From assembly GCA_900073065.1 (NCBI GenBank), contig FJOG01000003.1, forward strand, positions 2,234,133-2,298,132: a stretch of DNA of 64,000 nucleotides. Direction: 5' to 3'. This DNA comes from Phialocephala subalpina (taxonomy: Eukaryota; Ascomycota; Leotiomycetes; Helotiales; Mollisiaceae). The notes below the pieces were generated by a model. That model had not been told where the DNA came from and did no database searches. It was given only the letters and a program-made list of their open reading frames with translations. Below, piece after piece: positions 1-10,540 of the stretch (the stretch's first letter is position 1; the number at the start of each line of letters is the position of its first letter). A program made the position numbers and the translations under genes.

Positions 1-1228
1 TTAAATTCTCGATGCCGGTACTGCTACTTCCTTTAGGTTGTGGTCGTTGATGTTGAATTCTGGGAGGCGTTTGATGCCTTCTCGCTTTTTGTCGCAAGTC
101 TGCAATGAGCTCTTCACTGCTTATTATGTCGCAGCCAGCGAACTCTACAAGTCTTCGAAGCGCCTCGTCATGTCTTGCTTTACTCCTATACCCCAAGCAA
201 TCGTCCACTATTGTAATTGCGTAGCCATGTCGCGCAGCATCCATTGCTGTCGCAAAAACACTTATATTCGTCAAAGCACCGCAAAGGTATATTTCCGTTA
301 CAAATTTGGCGCGCAAGATTTGTACCAAACTTCCATCTTTAAATGCCGAGTACCAGCTCTTCTGAAATATCAAGTCCTTCTTTCCGTCAATTTTCATGCT
401 CGCCGCCAGCGAGAAGTTCGTTCCTGGAGAAGTCGGAAGCACTGCCTGCGGCAATTGATTCGGTCGAAGCGTCAGATATGCTTCCTCAGATTCCTCCGTC
501 TCCCCCCCTTCTTCCGCTTCGAGCGCAGTATCGACCTCCAAATCAATCCCGTTGGCTGAAGCTATCCTTTGGTGCCGCTCAATCAAGCTCTGCGAAGGCC
601 TGGTCCGAGTTCTGAGATGTGCGTCCCCGCCTCGATGTTTGGGATCCAGCTCATTATCGGTAATGACACTCTCACAGTCGCCAACAGGCTCGTTGATCGG
701 CCGAGATGCCTCGAAGACACTCCGAATCCATATAATGTTTCCCGATGTTCGAAACTCCGGCACAAGCTTCAAGGTTCTGTCTAGGAAGTCTGGGGGCTGC
801 TCCACGGGCAGGATCCCGCCAGTCGAAATGAAGTCATTTTGAAGATCGAGGAGGAGGAGCGCCTGTCGCGTGCGCACAAAAGGCAGGTTATTCTCGTCGA
901 TTTCGAACATTTCAGGTAGACTGAAGAGACAAACATCAGCAACTCCGTCAATATGCCATGAGTAGAGAATTTTTCCGCGGATTTGGCAAGGGGGGGCATG
1001 TTTTCTGAAGAAATGCTCTGGCCCACGCGCCTTGAGATTCAAGAATATTCCGTGCTCACCAAATATCTCAATTCCAAGCTGGTATTACTGTATATAATTT
1101 CGCAAGGTGAGAACAGCCGCCAATTCGTGAAGAAGCAAAACTGCAGTGACACCGCATGGCTAAGAGATTCCGTACGTTACCGGCACTGATATGCAGTTCG
1201 AACAAAAGTCCAGATGTTTAACAGACAT
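1..1228 (-). CDS. Isochorismatase-family cysteine hydrolase with fungal N-terminal extension (3' end outside window)
   Basis: Two exons fit: 1181-1228 (16 codons) and 1078 down through the window edge, joined in phase 0 across a GTAACG...CAG intron. At least 375 residues are visible, so the C terminus is missing. The hydrolase core opens with LLLLDLQNDFIS (catalytic Asp). It continues with a Lys in FQKSWYSAF and the nucleophile Cys in IYLCGALTNISV, so the Asp-Lys-Cys triad of the family is present. About 80 residues ahead of the core, including LYSWHIDGVAD, are not part of a minimal isochorismatase fold. An acidic insertion (EAEEGGETEESEEA) sits mid-domain. The substrate cannot be told; the family hydrolyses isochorismate, nicotinamide or related amides. 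The first exon is the weakest part of the model. Confidence 0.78.
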
Positions 1229-2545
1229 CTGCTCCGTGTTCATGGTCTCTGCAGAGGGAGGAAAACATGATAGGAAGACAGGTTGGCCAGGGTGGAAAGT
1301 TGAGAAGAAAGTCAGAGTGCTCCAGCAGCAGTGACAGGGAATAGTGGACGCACTTTGAGGGTAGCGGGGAGAAGCGGAATTAGGAGTGAACGAAGTTAAT
1401 ACATGTAATAATGGCCCAAAGCGACCATTTAACAGTCTTTAAGAAGTCTTTTGAAAATTGTGATTGGTTTGCTCGGAGGCAGTCTGTCAAAGTCCCGAGG
1501 GGTGGGTTGGAACATCAAAAAAGGTTTGGACCGTTGAACCTCTGCAACTGCATGCTCGTTCAACCTTGAAAATATGCATGCAGAGCCAACGAATGGCCGC
1601 GTGCTCTTTGCATCGCTATGCACGGGTTGAACGCCGCAAGCCGCAGCCGACCGGCTCTTCTGAGGAGCGTAAAGACGATGTGGTGATTGGTCTCTGGAAG
1701 AGGGTTCCGGTGAAAAGGTGATTGTGCTGCATGCGAGTTCGATGCCCGCTGCAAGCCTGAAGTGATCAACGATTGCGAATGTGGTGTGGAGAGAAGAGTG
1801 GCTCGAAAGTGGGATAGAAGGTGCAGATCGGACCCTTGACGTGATAGATGTCGAATCCCTTTGGAGATCACACCGGCGGCTTGCAGCATCTTCTGCTAAG
1901 AATAACGTTTCATCGGCTCTACTAGATCTGGTTAGCTACATCTGCCAGACGTGCAGTGAAGTGCTGATATCTGTAACCGGACGATCAAATATCAGATGCT
2001 TTGCTTCAAGAAGTCTACGACTATTTGGGACATTGAATCGTCCACATCTAACAATCCTTGAAGAGCTGATGCGTCAGCCATATACAGCGCGGGAAAGCGG
2101 AATGCCTGAAAGAAGAGGAAAGAATCCAATCATTTTGCAAGCCTCGTCGTACTTTCAGACCAATCATCCTCGGATTGCAACTGCCTCTCGAGTGACCTTT
2201 CATCCCGACTTTACCGGGGCGTTTTGAGTCGGCAATTTCAAATGGCCGTGGCTTTTCGAGTAGCACCAGGAGATATTTGCCGTTTGAGTGATACAAACTA
2301 TAGTTCAAACGTCTGTCCGTCCTTGAGAACAACGTATCTAAGATATCGTTGTTAGAAGCTATGGAAGCTATGGTTGTGTATATTCTCTCCATTGTCCCTA
2401 GGCATGTGGGACTTCCCAAAGACCCTCGACTTCTTCGTCAATGCAAGAAGATCTTTCCCTCTGCGGAGGTATGGAAATTTTGAGACTGGACCTCTTGAGG
2501 CAGTCTTCCCCAAAATCTCTCATCTCGGGTAACTTCCGAGCAACT
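1229..2545. other. Intergenic, no gene recognised
   Basis: Open frames of up to about 150 codons occur here on both strands, but none shows a recognisable motif or a convincing splice-linked partner. I see no RNA gene or repeat. Confidence 0.5.
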
Positions 2546-3321
2546 TCACTTCCAGCAATAATCCCCAAACTCACACTCAGCCTTCCATCCCTTCCCATCA
2601 ACAACCTCCTGCCTCTGCCTCATCCCCTTCTCCGCCCACACCTCTTCAACACCCACCTCCCCAAACTTCCCCACCTCCTCCCTCTCAACCCTCATCCATC
2701 CCCTCCATCCAATATTAACATCCCCTCCATTCCCACCGAGCAATATTGTGCCAACCCATTCTCTGTTTTTACTACCATGTTCACCATATAACATGTACTT
2801 TTCCACACAGTCTAAAGTGACTTTTAGATTTGAAGGTGTAGGTAGAAATATGTGGATGTGTTGGAGCTCGGAGAATGGGACGGAGAGATGAGAGGGCGAG
2901 AAGCGGCCTGTGAGGTCTAGGAGAGCGATTGTGCTGTTTAGATTTGTGAGGAGGGAGGTTAGGAGGTGGTGGAGGAAGGGAAGTCCACGGCCTGAGACGG
3001 AGAGCTTTCCGCCATGGTGGGACCAGAATGTGTCAAGAGTGGGAACGCCTGTCTTGGAGGGATTGGGGATGGATTTTTGGCGGAGAGATTTGAGTAGCTG
3101 TGAAGTGTCAGTATCTAAAATGTTGTATCTCAGAGGAGAATGTCCAGCAAAAGAAGGGACATCAAGAGAGAGAGGGTGTGTGTGTGCTTCTTATCGATAA
3201 GAGATAGCGAGACCGAGGACAGAAACAAACGTACCTCCTCCAAGCTTCCTTCCTCAGCAGCACATCCTCTCAAAAGACTGATACCAAACAACTCCGTCGT
3301 TGAAGATCCGAAAGCAGCCAT
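2546..3321 (-). CDS. Hypothetical protein, possible degenerate RecA/Rad51-paralog fold
   Basis: Exons 3235-3321 and 2546-3097 join in phase 0 (GAG|GTACGT ... TTCACAG|CTACTC) and give about 212 residues. After 'TGVPTLDTFW' comes GGKLSVSGRG, where a Walker A loop would sit in Rad51 paralogs. TIALLDLTGRFS follows, resembling the strand that ends in a Walker B Asp. The Gly-Lys-Thr core of a working P-loop is absent. The C-terminal half is rich in Trp, Glu and Gly (IGWRGWMRVEREEVGKFGEV). The gene is divergent from SOM1, with about 80 bp between start codons. I do not recognise the family securely; a fungal recombination accessory factor is a guess. The splice model itself is good. Confidence 0.6.
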
Positions 3322-3401
3322 CCTGCTCCTCGCGTTGTCTCAATCCTCTTGAGACAATCTTCGTCCCAAATTCCTCAGCTTTGGATTGACAACCTCAAAT
3401 C

Positions 3402-3726
3402 ATGGCACCACCAATCGAGACCTTCCCAGCTCAGGAACTTCCCTACCGGGCCCAGATTAATGCCAAAGGCAATGTCCGGAAGGGGTTCAATGGCGACTTG
3501 AAGGTGTGTGAGTTGATGGAGATGTTGCAGTATGTTTGTGAGGTGGAAGAGCCGAGGACTAGAAAGAGCGTCACGAGGTGTTGGCCAGTGCAAAGGTGGT
3601 TTCGAAAGTGAGTCTTTTTGTGTGGAAGATATATGATAGCTTTACTGAGAGTCTTTTAGATGTCAGGATCGCAATGGGAGTTTTATGGTGGAGACGACTA
3701 CTTGGGAGGGAAAGAAGGAGGGATGA
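3402..3726 (+). CDS. SOM1: Mitochondrial export protein Som1
   Basis: Exons 3402-3607 and 3660-3726 encode 90 residues. The split codon AA|A restores the family signature WFRKCQDRNGSFMVETT. The N-terminal region MAPPIETFPAQELPYRAQ, the CELMEMLQY helix and the paired cysteines are typical of filamentous-fungal Som1. Som1 is a small subunit of the mitochondrial inner membrane peptidase (Imp1/Imp2) complex. That complex removes sorting sequences from proteins delivered to the intermembrane space. The protein ends in WEGKKEG. It starts about 80 bp from the divergent gene at 2546-3321, so the two probably share a promoter. Confidence 0.88.
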
Positions 3727-4097
3727 GCGAAAAGATTGTTTGCACCGATGCTTCCCCTTGGACTCCCGGCGGCAAAGGCCAGGACTGCCGCCGTGCAAGC
3801 CTCTAATGCAACAACTCGGCATTTGGGAGATTTTGCCATCAGAATCACTCAAGGAAGGAGAGATATTATAGGTCCTTGATATTACATTGGCCCAAGGCTT
3901 AGACGAGGCCTTGGCGCTATGTCTATGGTGGTTTGGCTATTATTGACCCTCACCATGACTGCCGAGCCCAGAGTGGCAGATTTGCTACCATAACTACTCG
4001 ACTCTACGAGCAGACTTCGTATGTAAATGCTATAGAGAAATGACCGGTCCCAAACTCCTCGCTCAAATGCAGCAAATACCCAACCCATCGTGGAATA
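3727..4097. other. Convergent spacer between SOM1 and TAF8
   Basis: This holds the 3' untranslated regions of two converging genes. I see no further gene. Confidence 0.5.
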
Positions 4098-5159
4098 TCA
4101 ACCTTCAATCGAAGGTCGTAACTCAACCGGCGGTCTTCTCCTCGTCATTGTTCCCTTCCTGTAGAACAGCCTATCCGCGTTCACAATCAATCCTCGGTCA
4201 TCCTCTTCACTGGCAGATTTTCCTATCATATTCAGGTTTCCTTTCCCACTTAGAAGATCCTCCATCGTTTGCTCCCACAGATTATGTCTTTCTTTGCTCT
4301 TCGGATCCTTGCTGGCAGCATCCTTGACGTCCTTCTCCTTTCCGGCCTTCGCAACCTTGGTCAACCGCCTAAGTGCTTCTTCAGCCTGACGAGCGGCCTT
4401 TGCTGCCTCTTCTCGAATCTTTCGTGGATCTGTCTCTCGAGCCGATTCTTTCTCTGTCCACTTATATGTATGCTTGCTTGGGAATGAAGGGAATCGTTTC
4501 GGAACGTAAGGTCTCGCCAGCTTGTCCGGTTCACCACTGAGTTCACCTCCTAATAAAGTATCTAGGTGTGTTGTGGCTGTAGGTAATTCTTCGATGGGCA
4601 AGGCTTCCAGCTCAACGACGTATTTCTCCTTCGGTATCGGAGGACGAAGGTGTGGTTCTAATGAAGACATGGGCAGATCGAACTCTGCGAGAGCATATTT
4701 GAAGTCCAGAGGAATTGGTTGTGATCGTCTGGCGTTGAGCGCGAACGAAGTCACCATCGAGAGTAATTTGGCAACATCTGGTTGAAATCAGCACATGTAA
4801 ACTATTGCCCAGATATCAATATTCTGACAAGTATCAACCTGGGAACAGACAGCCTCCAAAGCCTCCGGCGAAGCTGAGTCAAAGCCCACATGCTCCAAGG
4901 TCAGAGCCACTGAACGTGACAGAAGCTGGCGAGGGTCGTCATCTGGAAAGACGTTTTTTTGGGTGCTGAGATTGAGGAACTCTTCAGGAGGTGGCGTATT
5001 CGGGAGTGTGGGCTCTGAACGTATTCTCTTGCTTGGAGGCTCTTCTATGCTGCTGCGATTATCGCTAGAGGGGGTTGCTCGTTTTTGAGGAGATGAAAGT
5101 TCCATGGGAGCCATGGCGAACATTGCAGTCAGCGTTTTCGATTCGAAGAGCAGACGCAA
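4098..5159 (-). CDS. TAF8: TFIID subunit TAF8 (bromo-associated histone fold)
   Basis: Exons 4829-5159 and 4098-4777 flank a 51-nt intron. The split codon T|AT gives VDTYVAKLLSMVTSFAL, continuous with the family. Residues about 65-145 form the histone fold (LLSRSVALTLEHVGFDSASPEALEAV, then RRSQPIPLDFKYAL). This is followed by the proline-rich segment LRPPIPKEKYV of the TAF8 C-terminal domain. A coiled, Ala/Lys/Glu-rich stretch (KIREEAAKAARQAEEALRRL) follows. Length is about 336 residues from the first ATG; a start about 15 codons later (MAPMELSS) is equally plausible. TAF8 pairs with TAF10 in TFIID and acts at RNA polymerase II promoters. The gene is divergent from COX9. Confidence 0.88.
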
Positions 5160-5395
5160 GAGCGCGATCGAACAATCATTCTTGGCTTTGAAGTCGTTGG
5201 TCGAGTTGCCAGGTCTGTTGTCGCATCGATATCGAGGAAATCTGCGAGCGATATTCGGCTTGAGCCGCTTTCTGTGTCACGTGCAGTTTTAGCTTCATCT
5301 CAAATCATGCGATATCCGACCTCAACTCTCCTTCTTCCCCACGACCAAAGAACCACAATCAAGGACTTTCCTGCAGAGTCACGAAATCACACACA

Positions 5396-5852
5396 ATGGC
5401 AATCAGACCAATTACCGGAGTACGTATCTTCTAAAGCTTCCCAGTCGTTTTGACATTTCAATTGCATTCTGGAAGCTTGGGAGCATGGGCTGATTTTATA
5501 CCCCTAGATGCTCCGACGGGGGCTCGTTCTTGACCTCAGCGTCGCCTTTGGTGAGTGGAGCTACAGCATAAGATGTGATGGGAAACGTCGAGAGGAATAC
5601 ATGGAGCTTGACTGGGGCACAAATGGGGGCAGAAGGTCGTCATGCGGAGCTATGGGCTGATACGTTGGAATAGGCCTCGGCACGTCATTCGGATACCTCT
5701 TCTGGTATGAGAGTCCTTATGTCGATATATCGTCGTAGAGGCCATTTCAGCTCACATTTGTTAGGTACGGATACCACGTCCCAGCCGTCGCCAAACGAGA
5801 CGCCTACTATTCGAAGTTGGAGGACCAGAGAGCCGCGAACGCAGCAGCATAG
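5396..5852 (+). CDS. COX9: Cytochrome c oxidase subunit VIIa (Cox9)
   Basis: Four exons (5396-5419, 5508-5550, 5674-5704, 5765-5852) encode only 61 residues. All splice sites are GT-AG and every split codon is coherent. The product starts MAIRPITGMLRRGLVLDLSV and has one membrane helix (LVLDLSVAFGLGTSFGYLFWYGY). It ends with the charged matrix-type tail KRDAYYSKLEDQRAANAAA. This matches fungal Cox9, a small nuclear-encoded subunit of complex IV in the mitochondrial inner membrane. Introns make up most of the gene body, and two exons are about 30 and 43 nt. The start is fixed by the conserved MAIRPITG. Confidence 0.93.
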
Positions 5853-7238
5853 AGGGCCGATCGACACAGGCATGTTCTTTTCGGTGAAGGCTATGGGGTG
5901 ATAGAGTGAAGGGATGCGGATTGACTCGGCGCGGGGTAGATGGACGATTACGCTGTTGTACATTACCAACATCAATGGAGCTTTGGCAATGCGTATCTGG
6001 GTCTGAACACTGGAGCAATGTCCCACGTTACGAGAGTACTTATGGACCCAAATTTGGAGCTCAGTTGAGTGTGCTGGGCTTTTCATTACACAAGAGACCG
6101 GTATTACATGGACGTTAGGAAATTTCCCCTAGTCCAAGGGACACTGGCATGTGTCCAGCAGTTCCGAAGTCAGGAGGACCAGTTTTTTCATTGCTTCCAA
6201 TCTGAGAGGCCCCAAAGTGTGGTCGAGGAGCAGTAGGTGAGAATGTCCCTACTGCAGAAGAACATTTGCGATCCTTTTGCTTGTTTTGCATCTATGCTAT
6301 GTTGCATTTGAAGTCCTTTTGAAATAGCTCCAGCGAGCTACGCATCCAGCGTGCTAGCAGTTCCCATGGCCGAGATTTCCGGTCAAGATAGTCCTCCACC
6401 ATGCCCGTCGTATATCAAAGTCCCATAGAGCATGGAACATTGGAAGGAAACCTTCGGATCAAACCCCGTTCCACTTGGCCAAGTGATATCTCACGTCGTC
6501 GTCAAACACTGCTCGGGCTTCATTGCAAAGTACTGCAGCTTCTGGGATGTTCATCACTCTCATCTCCAGCTGTCCGGAATTGCGTTTGCTGCTTTTACTC
6601 GGAATGTAGATGATCTTTGAAGATGCTATGAATGCCATGCTAGTATTCCAACGACAGATACTAAGGCATGTACATTGCATCCAGCTGAATCCTCAGTAAC
6701 TCTCTTTTGCTACCATGATAAAAGTTTCATAGGGTTGCTAGATAAAACCAGAATGCTAGCCGTTGACGTAGATGGTATCGAAAATGCGTTCAAGCTTGTC
6801 AGGACCCTGTCCCTTTGACAATAGCATTAAGCAAACTTCAATAGAAAATATTATGAGTGGCTTCGAGTTTAAAGGTCAATTCTTGCCCTAGAATGTGATA
6901 AAAGGCTGGTCAGGTAGGTCGAGGTGATGATGATGGAATTTGGCGTCACGTGAAACTAACAATCGGTCTGGGATTCAATTCCGTGGAGTACAAGAATTGT
7001 AATCTCATAATTAGATAGCACAATAATAAAATACAACAATCCTCCTAACGTTAAAACATTTCCAAAGGCAGTCAACTTCGAGTGTACCTTCCTTCCTCAC
7101 TTCCTCAGGCCTCCCGTCATCGTAGTGGGGTCTGACTAGCGTCTCGCTTATTTCGATCCCACAAACTTCTCGACCAAAATTTGGATATCCTCAAGACGAC
7201 GACAACATTTGAGAGCATCGCCCGCAAAATCTCTCAAG
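5853..7238. other. Intergenic region with RACK1 promoter
   Basis: Only short open frames without recognisable motifs occur here. The last 200 bp are pyrimidine-rich, as expected upstream of a highly expressed translation gene. No RNA gene is recognised. Confidence 0.45.
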
Positions 7239-8457
7239 ATGACCGAACAACTCATCCTCAAGGGAACCCTTGTGGGACACAGCGGATGGGTTACATCCCT
7301 CGCTACGTCTCTCGAAAACCCTAACATGCTCCTCTCCGGTTCGCGCGACAAGAGCTTGATCATCTGGAACTTAACCCGCGACGAGAGCTCGTACGGATAC
7401 CCAAAGCGATCTCTGCACGGCCACTCTCACATCGTCTCCGACTGCGTATGTCAATTCTGCTCGTCAATGGACCTGCGGTATTGTGAGAATGAATACTGAG
7501 AGTGTTTCTAGGTTATCTCCTCCGATGGTGCATACGCCCTCTCTGCCTCCTGGGACAAGACTCTCCGCCTCTGGGAGCTCTCGACCGGTACTACTACCCG
7601 CCGATTTGTTGGCCACACCAACGATGTTCTGTCCGTCAGCTTTTCTGCCGACAACAGACAAATTGTCTCCGGCTCCCGCGATCGCACCATCAAGCTCTGG
7701 AACACTCTTGGTGACTGCAAGTTCACTATCACCGACAAGGGACACTCCGATTGGGTTTCTTGCGTCCGATTCTCCCCTAACCCTCAAAACCCGGTCATTG
7801 TCAGCTGCGGATGGGACAAGCTTGTGAAGGTGAGAATATTTCTATATGTGGTTCAGGGCTCGAGCATGCGGGGTTCATATGATGCTACGCAACTTTAAAG
7901 TATTTGCTACTTCAGAGCTTGGGAGACCAAGCCATGAGACAACCTAACACCAATGCACTGATAATAATCTCGCATGCATCGAGACTGAGCCCAATCCATG
8001 GCGTATGGATGGTGCTAACAATTGAAAACAGGTCTGGGAGCTCTCTTCCTGCCGATTGCAAACCGACCACATCGGACACACCGGCTACATCAACACCGTT
8101 ACCATCTCCCCCGACGGATCACTCTGCGCATCAGGCGGAAAGGACGGAACCACCATGCTCTGGGACTTGAACGAGTCAAAGCACCTCTACTCCTTGAACG
8201 CCGGTGATGAGATCCACGCCCTCGTCTTCTCCCCCAACCGATACTGGCTCTGCGCTGCCACTTCCAGCAGCATCATCATCTTTGATTTGGAGAAGAAGAG
8301 CAAGGTCGATGAGTTGAAGCCCGAGTTCCAGGCCGTTGGCAAGAAGAGCAGAGAGCCAGAGTGCGTCAGCCTGGCATGGAGCGCGGATGGTCAGACCCTG
8401 TTCGCTGGATACACAGACAACATCATTCGGGCCTGGGGTGTTATGTCGAGAGCGTAA
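7239..8457 (+). CDS. cpc2: RACK1 / guanine nucleotide-binding protein beta-like protein (Cpc2/Asc1)
   Basis: Exons 7239-7445, 7512-7829 and 8032-8457 join in phase 0 and encode 316 residues, the usual RACK1 length. Seven WD40 repeats are visible, including [44 protein letters not shown] and [17 protein letters not shown] or equivalent ends include IKLWN and LWDL. RACK1 sits on the 40S head near the mRNA exit, and links signalling to translation and to general amino-acid control. The start [11 protein letters not shown] is the conserved one; an upstream in-frame ATG would add ten unlike residues. Intron 2 is 202 nt, long for this window, and carries a C/D snoRNA (own entry). Confidence 0.97.
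7874..7966 (+). ncRNA. snR24: C/D box snoRNA, U24/snR24-like, inside RACK1 intron 2
   Basis: Seen: a C-box-like ATGATGC at 7879-7885, then the guide TATTTGCTACT at 7901-7911. A D'-box-like TCAGA follows, then a C'-like ATGAGAC near 7934-7940 and a D box CTGA at 7958-7961. Known: the budding yeast RACK1 orthologue ASC1 hosts snR24 (U24) in its intron. The antisense element of U24 reads TTTGCTACT against the 25S rRNA sequence AGTAGCAAAT. Host, order of boxes and guide all agree, so this is inferred to direct 2'-O-methylation of 25S rRNA. The segment before the D box (CTAACACCAATGCA) is a possible second guide. Ends are approximate, and the terminal stem is weak. Confidence 0.82.
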
Positions 8458-9195
8458 AGGAGTTTGGTTGCTTGCGGGGGATCATGATCATGGGCTGGGA
8501 TACAATGCGGGATTTGCAACTTCTTGCCAATTGGCAGAGTGTACTCCAGGAATGGCATCGCCTTGTGCTCAGTCAAAAAATGAACTCTCAAAAATGGCCA
8601 ACGTCTTGCTCATGCGATTGTGACTGTAGCAGGTCCACAGGCTGTGCAACTGTTTGCAAGACGAACACAAGTTGAAGGAGGTCTAGAAGTCTAGAAGGCA
8701 TGGCAGTGGCCAAAGTATCAAATTGCCTCCATAACTCATAAGTATGCAAGGAAGTTTTTCATACTGCCAGGGCCGGGCCCCCAAATCAGCGACTTGGCGT
8801 ATCAGCTCGATTGTCTCTTGAGGTCTTGACATGCTCTCTGCACGTGAAGCTAGAAGAATGCCGGCGTGCGATGACGCTCCTCCGGCGCCTCAAGAACCTC
8901 CATAGCTCAAAGTCTATCTAAAATCTCCTTGTAGTACCAGAATCTAAAGTGCTAGAGATATGCGCCATTAAGTTATCATTGAAGCTTGATAGGTCAAGTC
9001 CGAAGGCACTCTGATCTCAAGACTTCAAGCTTTGTGTCAAGACTTCAAGCTTTGTGTTAGACCGGGCCTACGTAAGTCCAAGCCGCTGTTGATTCCCGCG
9101 ATAATACCTTTGTCTTTATATTGTGCAAGTCGCACGCAAATTTTCAACTTCTGGGTCGTGTTCTAGTTCGCGTGTCATTTCGTTAGTCATTCGCC
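8458..9195. other. Intergenic between RACK1 and a Nox relic
   Basis: No gene is recognised. The stretch contains a 20-bp tandem duplication at 9018-9057 (own entry). Confidence 0.5.
9018..9057. repeat. Perfect 20-bp tandem duplication
   Basis: The unit CAAGACTTCAAGCTTTGTGT occurs twice, back to back with no mismatch. Confidence 0.95.
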
Positions 9196-10540
9196 ATGTC
9201 CGAAGACAAATATTTGTCGGAGAAAGAGATCAAGGCGTTTCTCAATGACCTGGACAAAAACAACAATTGAGTACGACGAGGTAGAGAACATGCTGGACGA
9301 TGTTCATAAGGAGATTGCCCCAGATCCGAAACCACATCATCTCCACCATGAGGATCGAGAAGATGCAGCAAGACACCAGTTTCTTAGGAGCGTTATGGGG
9401 ACCGACAAGAACCGTATTGCGAGGCAGGACTTTGCAAACATCGTTCGAGGATGGAAAGCACCTTCTATGGATCCTGATAAGAAGGCAGAAGAGGATCACG
9501 ATGCGTACATGAAGTCCATATCATGGGGCCGGAGACTTTGAGCGTATTGGTCTGTTCAAGGAACTCAGGTCATATTCATTGCTCTTGTCATTGGCTTGCA
9601 AATTGGTCTGGGCATGTGGCAGCTGGTCAAGTATCTGACAGAAACGCAGTATCGACATGTGAGTAAACAAACTCGAAAGTTTGGCCGTCCTCACAGACTC
9701 CCTTCCAGGCCATTGGGTGGGGGTGTAGTCCTGGCGAAGACATCTGCAGGAATTCTGTAAGTGCTACACCCTCACTTCCTTCTACCACGCTGAGAACATA
9801 ATCGCTTACTGTGATAGGTATCCCACGATGTTCTTTCTCGTTCTGTCGATGTCAAGATACCTTCCACTTTTGTGAGGAAGTCTTACTACCTCTCCAGTTC
9901 ATGAATTGGGACCTATCGCAGAGCTTCCATATTAAATTATCTCTCGTTGCTCTACTCTTCGCCACCACGCACGCGATCGGGCATCTTACTGGGTACGTTG
10001 ATCGACGGAACTCGCTGGACATTGTTGACCATTCATCTGTAGGTCATTCTTGTATGGAAGTCGACCAGCGCAGCAACCAGCCGTAGCCGCCGTTCTTGGC
10101 CCAGATACTGTCTCAAGACCTTATAGAGACTATGTTGCCTCTCTTCCTGGATGGTCTGGGATCACAGCCTTTGGCCTCTTCTGGATCTTGGCTGGAATGA
10201 GTGTGCCTTACATGAGGAAGAAAAGCTACGAGCTCTTTCAATTAGGACATTTGCTTATGTTTCCTATCATTGGTTTGCTATGTGTCCATGGAACAGCCGC
10301 TCTCCTGCAAATTCCCATGTAAGCTTTACTCTCCTCATCCTTCCCTATTTTTTCTTCTGTTTTTGTGATCTTGGAATTGCGTGAAAAAGTTCCCAGTGTT
10401 TGAGATCATTTCCTGTTGATCATCGAGTCCTTGAACGAGGAATACTGACATGATAATTTCGTAGGCTGGGCTACTGGTTAGCATTTCCGACATTATTGGA
10501 CTAAATGTTGGGGAATGTGTCGACATCCTAAGATCAGAGT
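9196..10540 (+). pseudogene. Decayed EF-hand NADPH oxidase (NoxC/NOX5-like), truncated
   Basis: The frame starts MSEDKYLSEKEIKAFLNDLDKNNN and breaks inside an EF-hand loop (DKNNN..IEYDE), where bases are missing near 9265. Further damage: a TGA at 9539-9541 after SWGRR, an extra base near 9722, and frame changes near 9860 and 9897. Between the breaks the Nox membrane domain is clear: VIGLQIGLGMWQL, NWDLSQSFHIKLSLVALLF, haem-ligand-type His in FATTHAIGHLTG, and QLGHLLMFPIIGLLCVHG. Introns are still recognisable (for example 9986-10042 and 10322-10464). Similarity stops after YWLAFPTLLD near 10500, and the FAD/NADPH-binding half is absent. Intact homologues transfer electrons from NADPH to oxygen to make superoxide. 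This copy cannot encode a working enzyme unless the sequence has errors. Confidence 0.85.
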
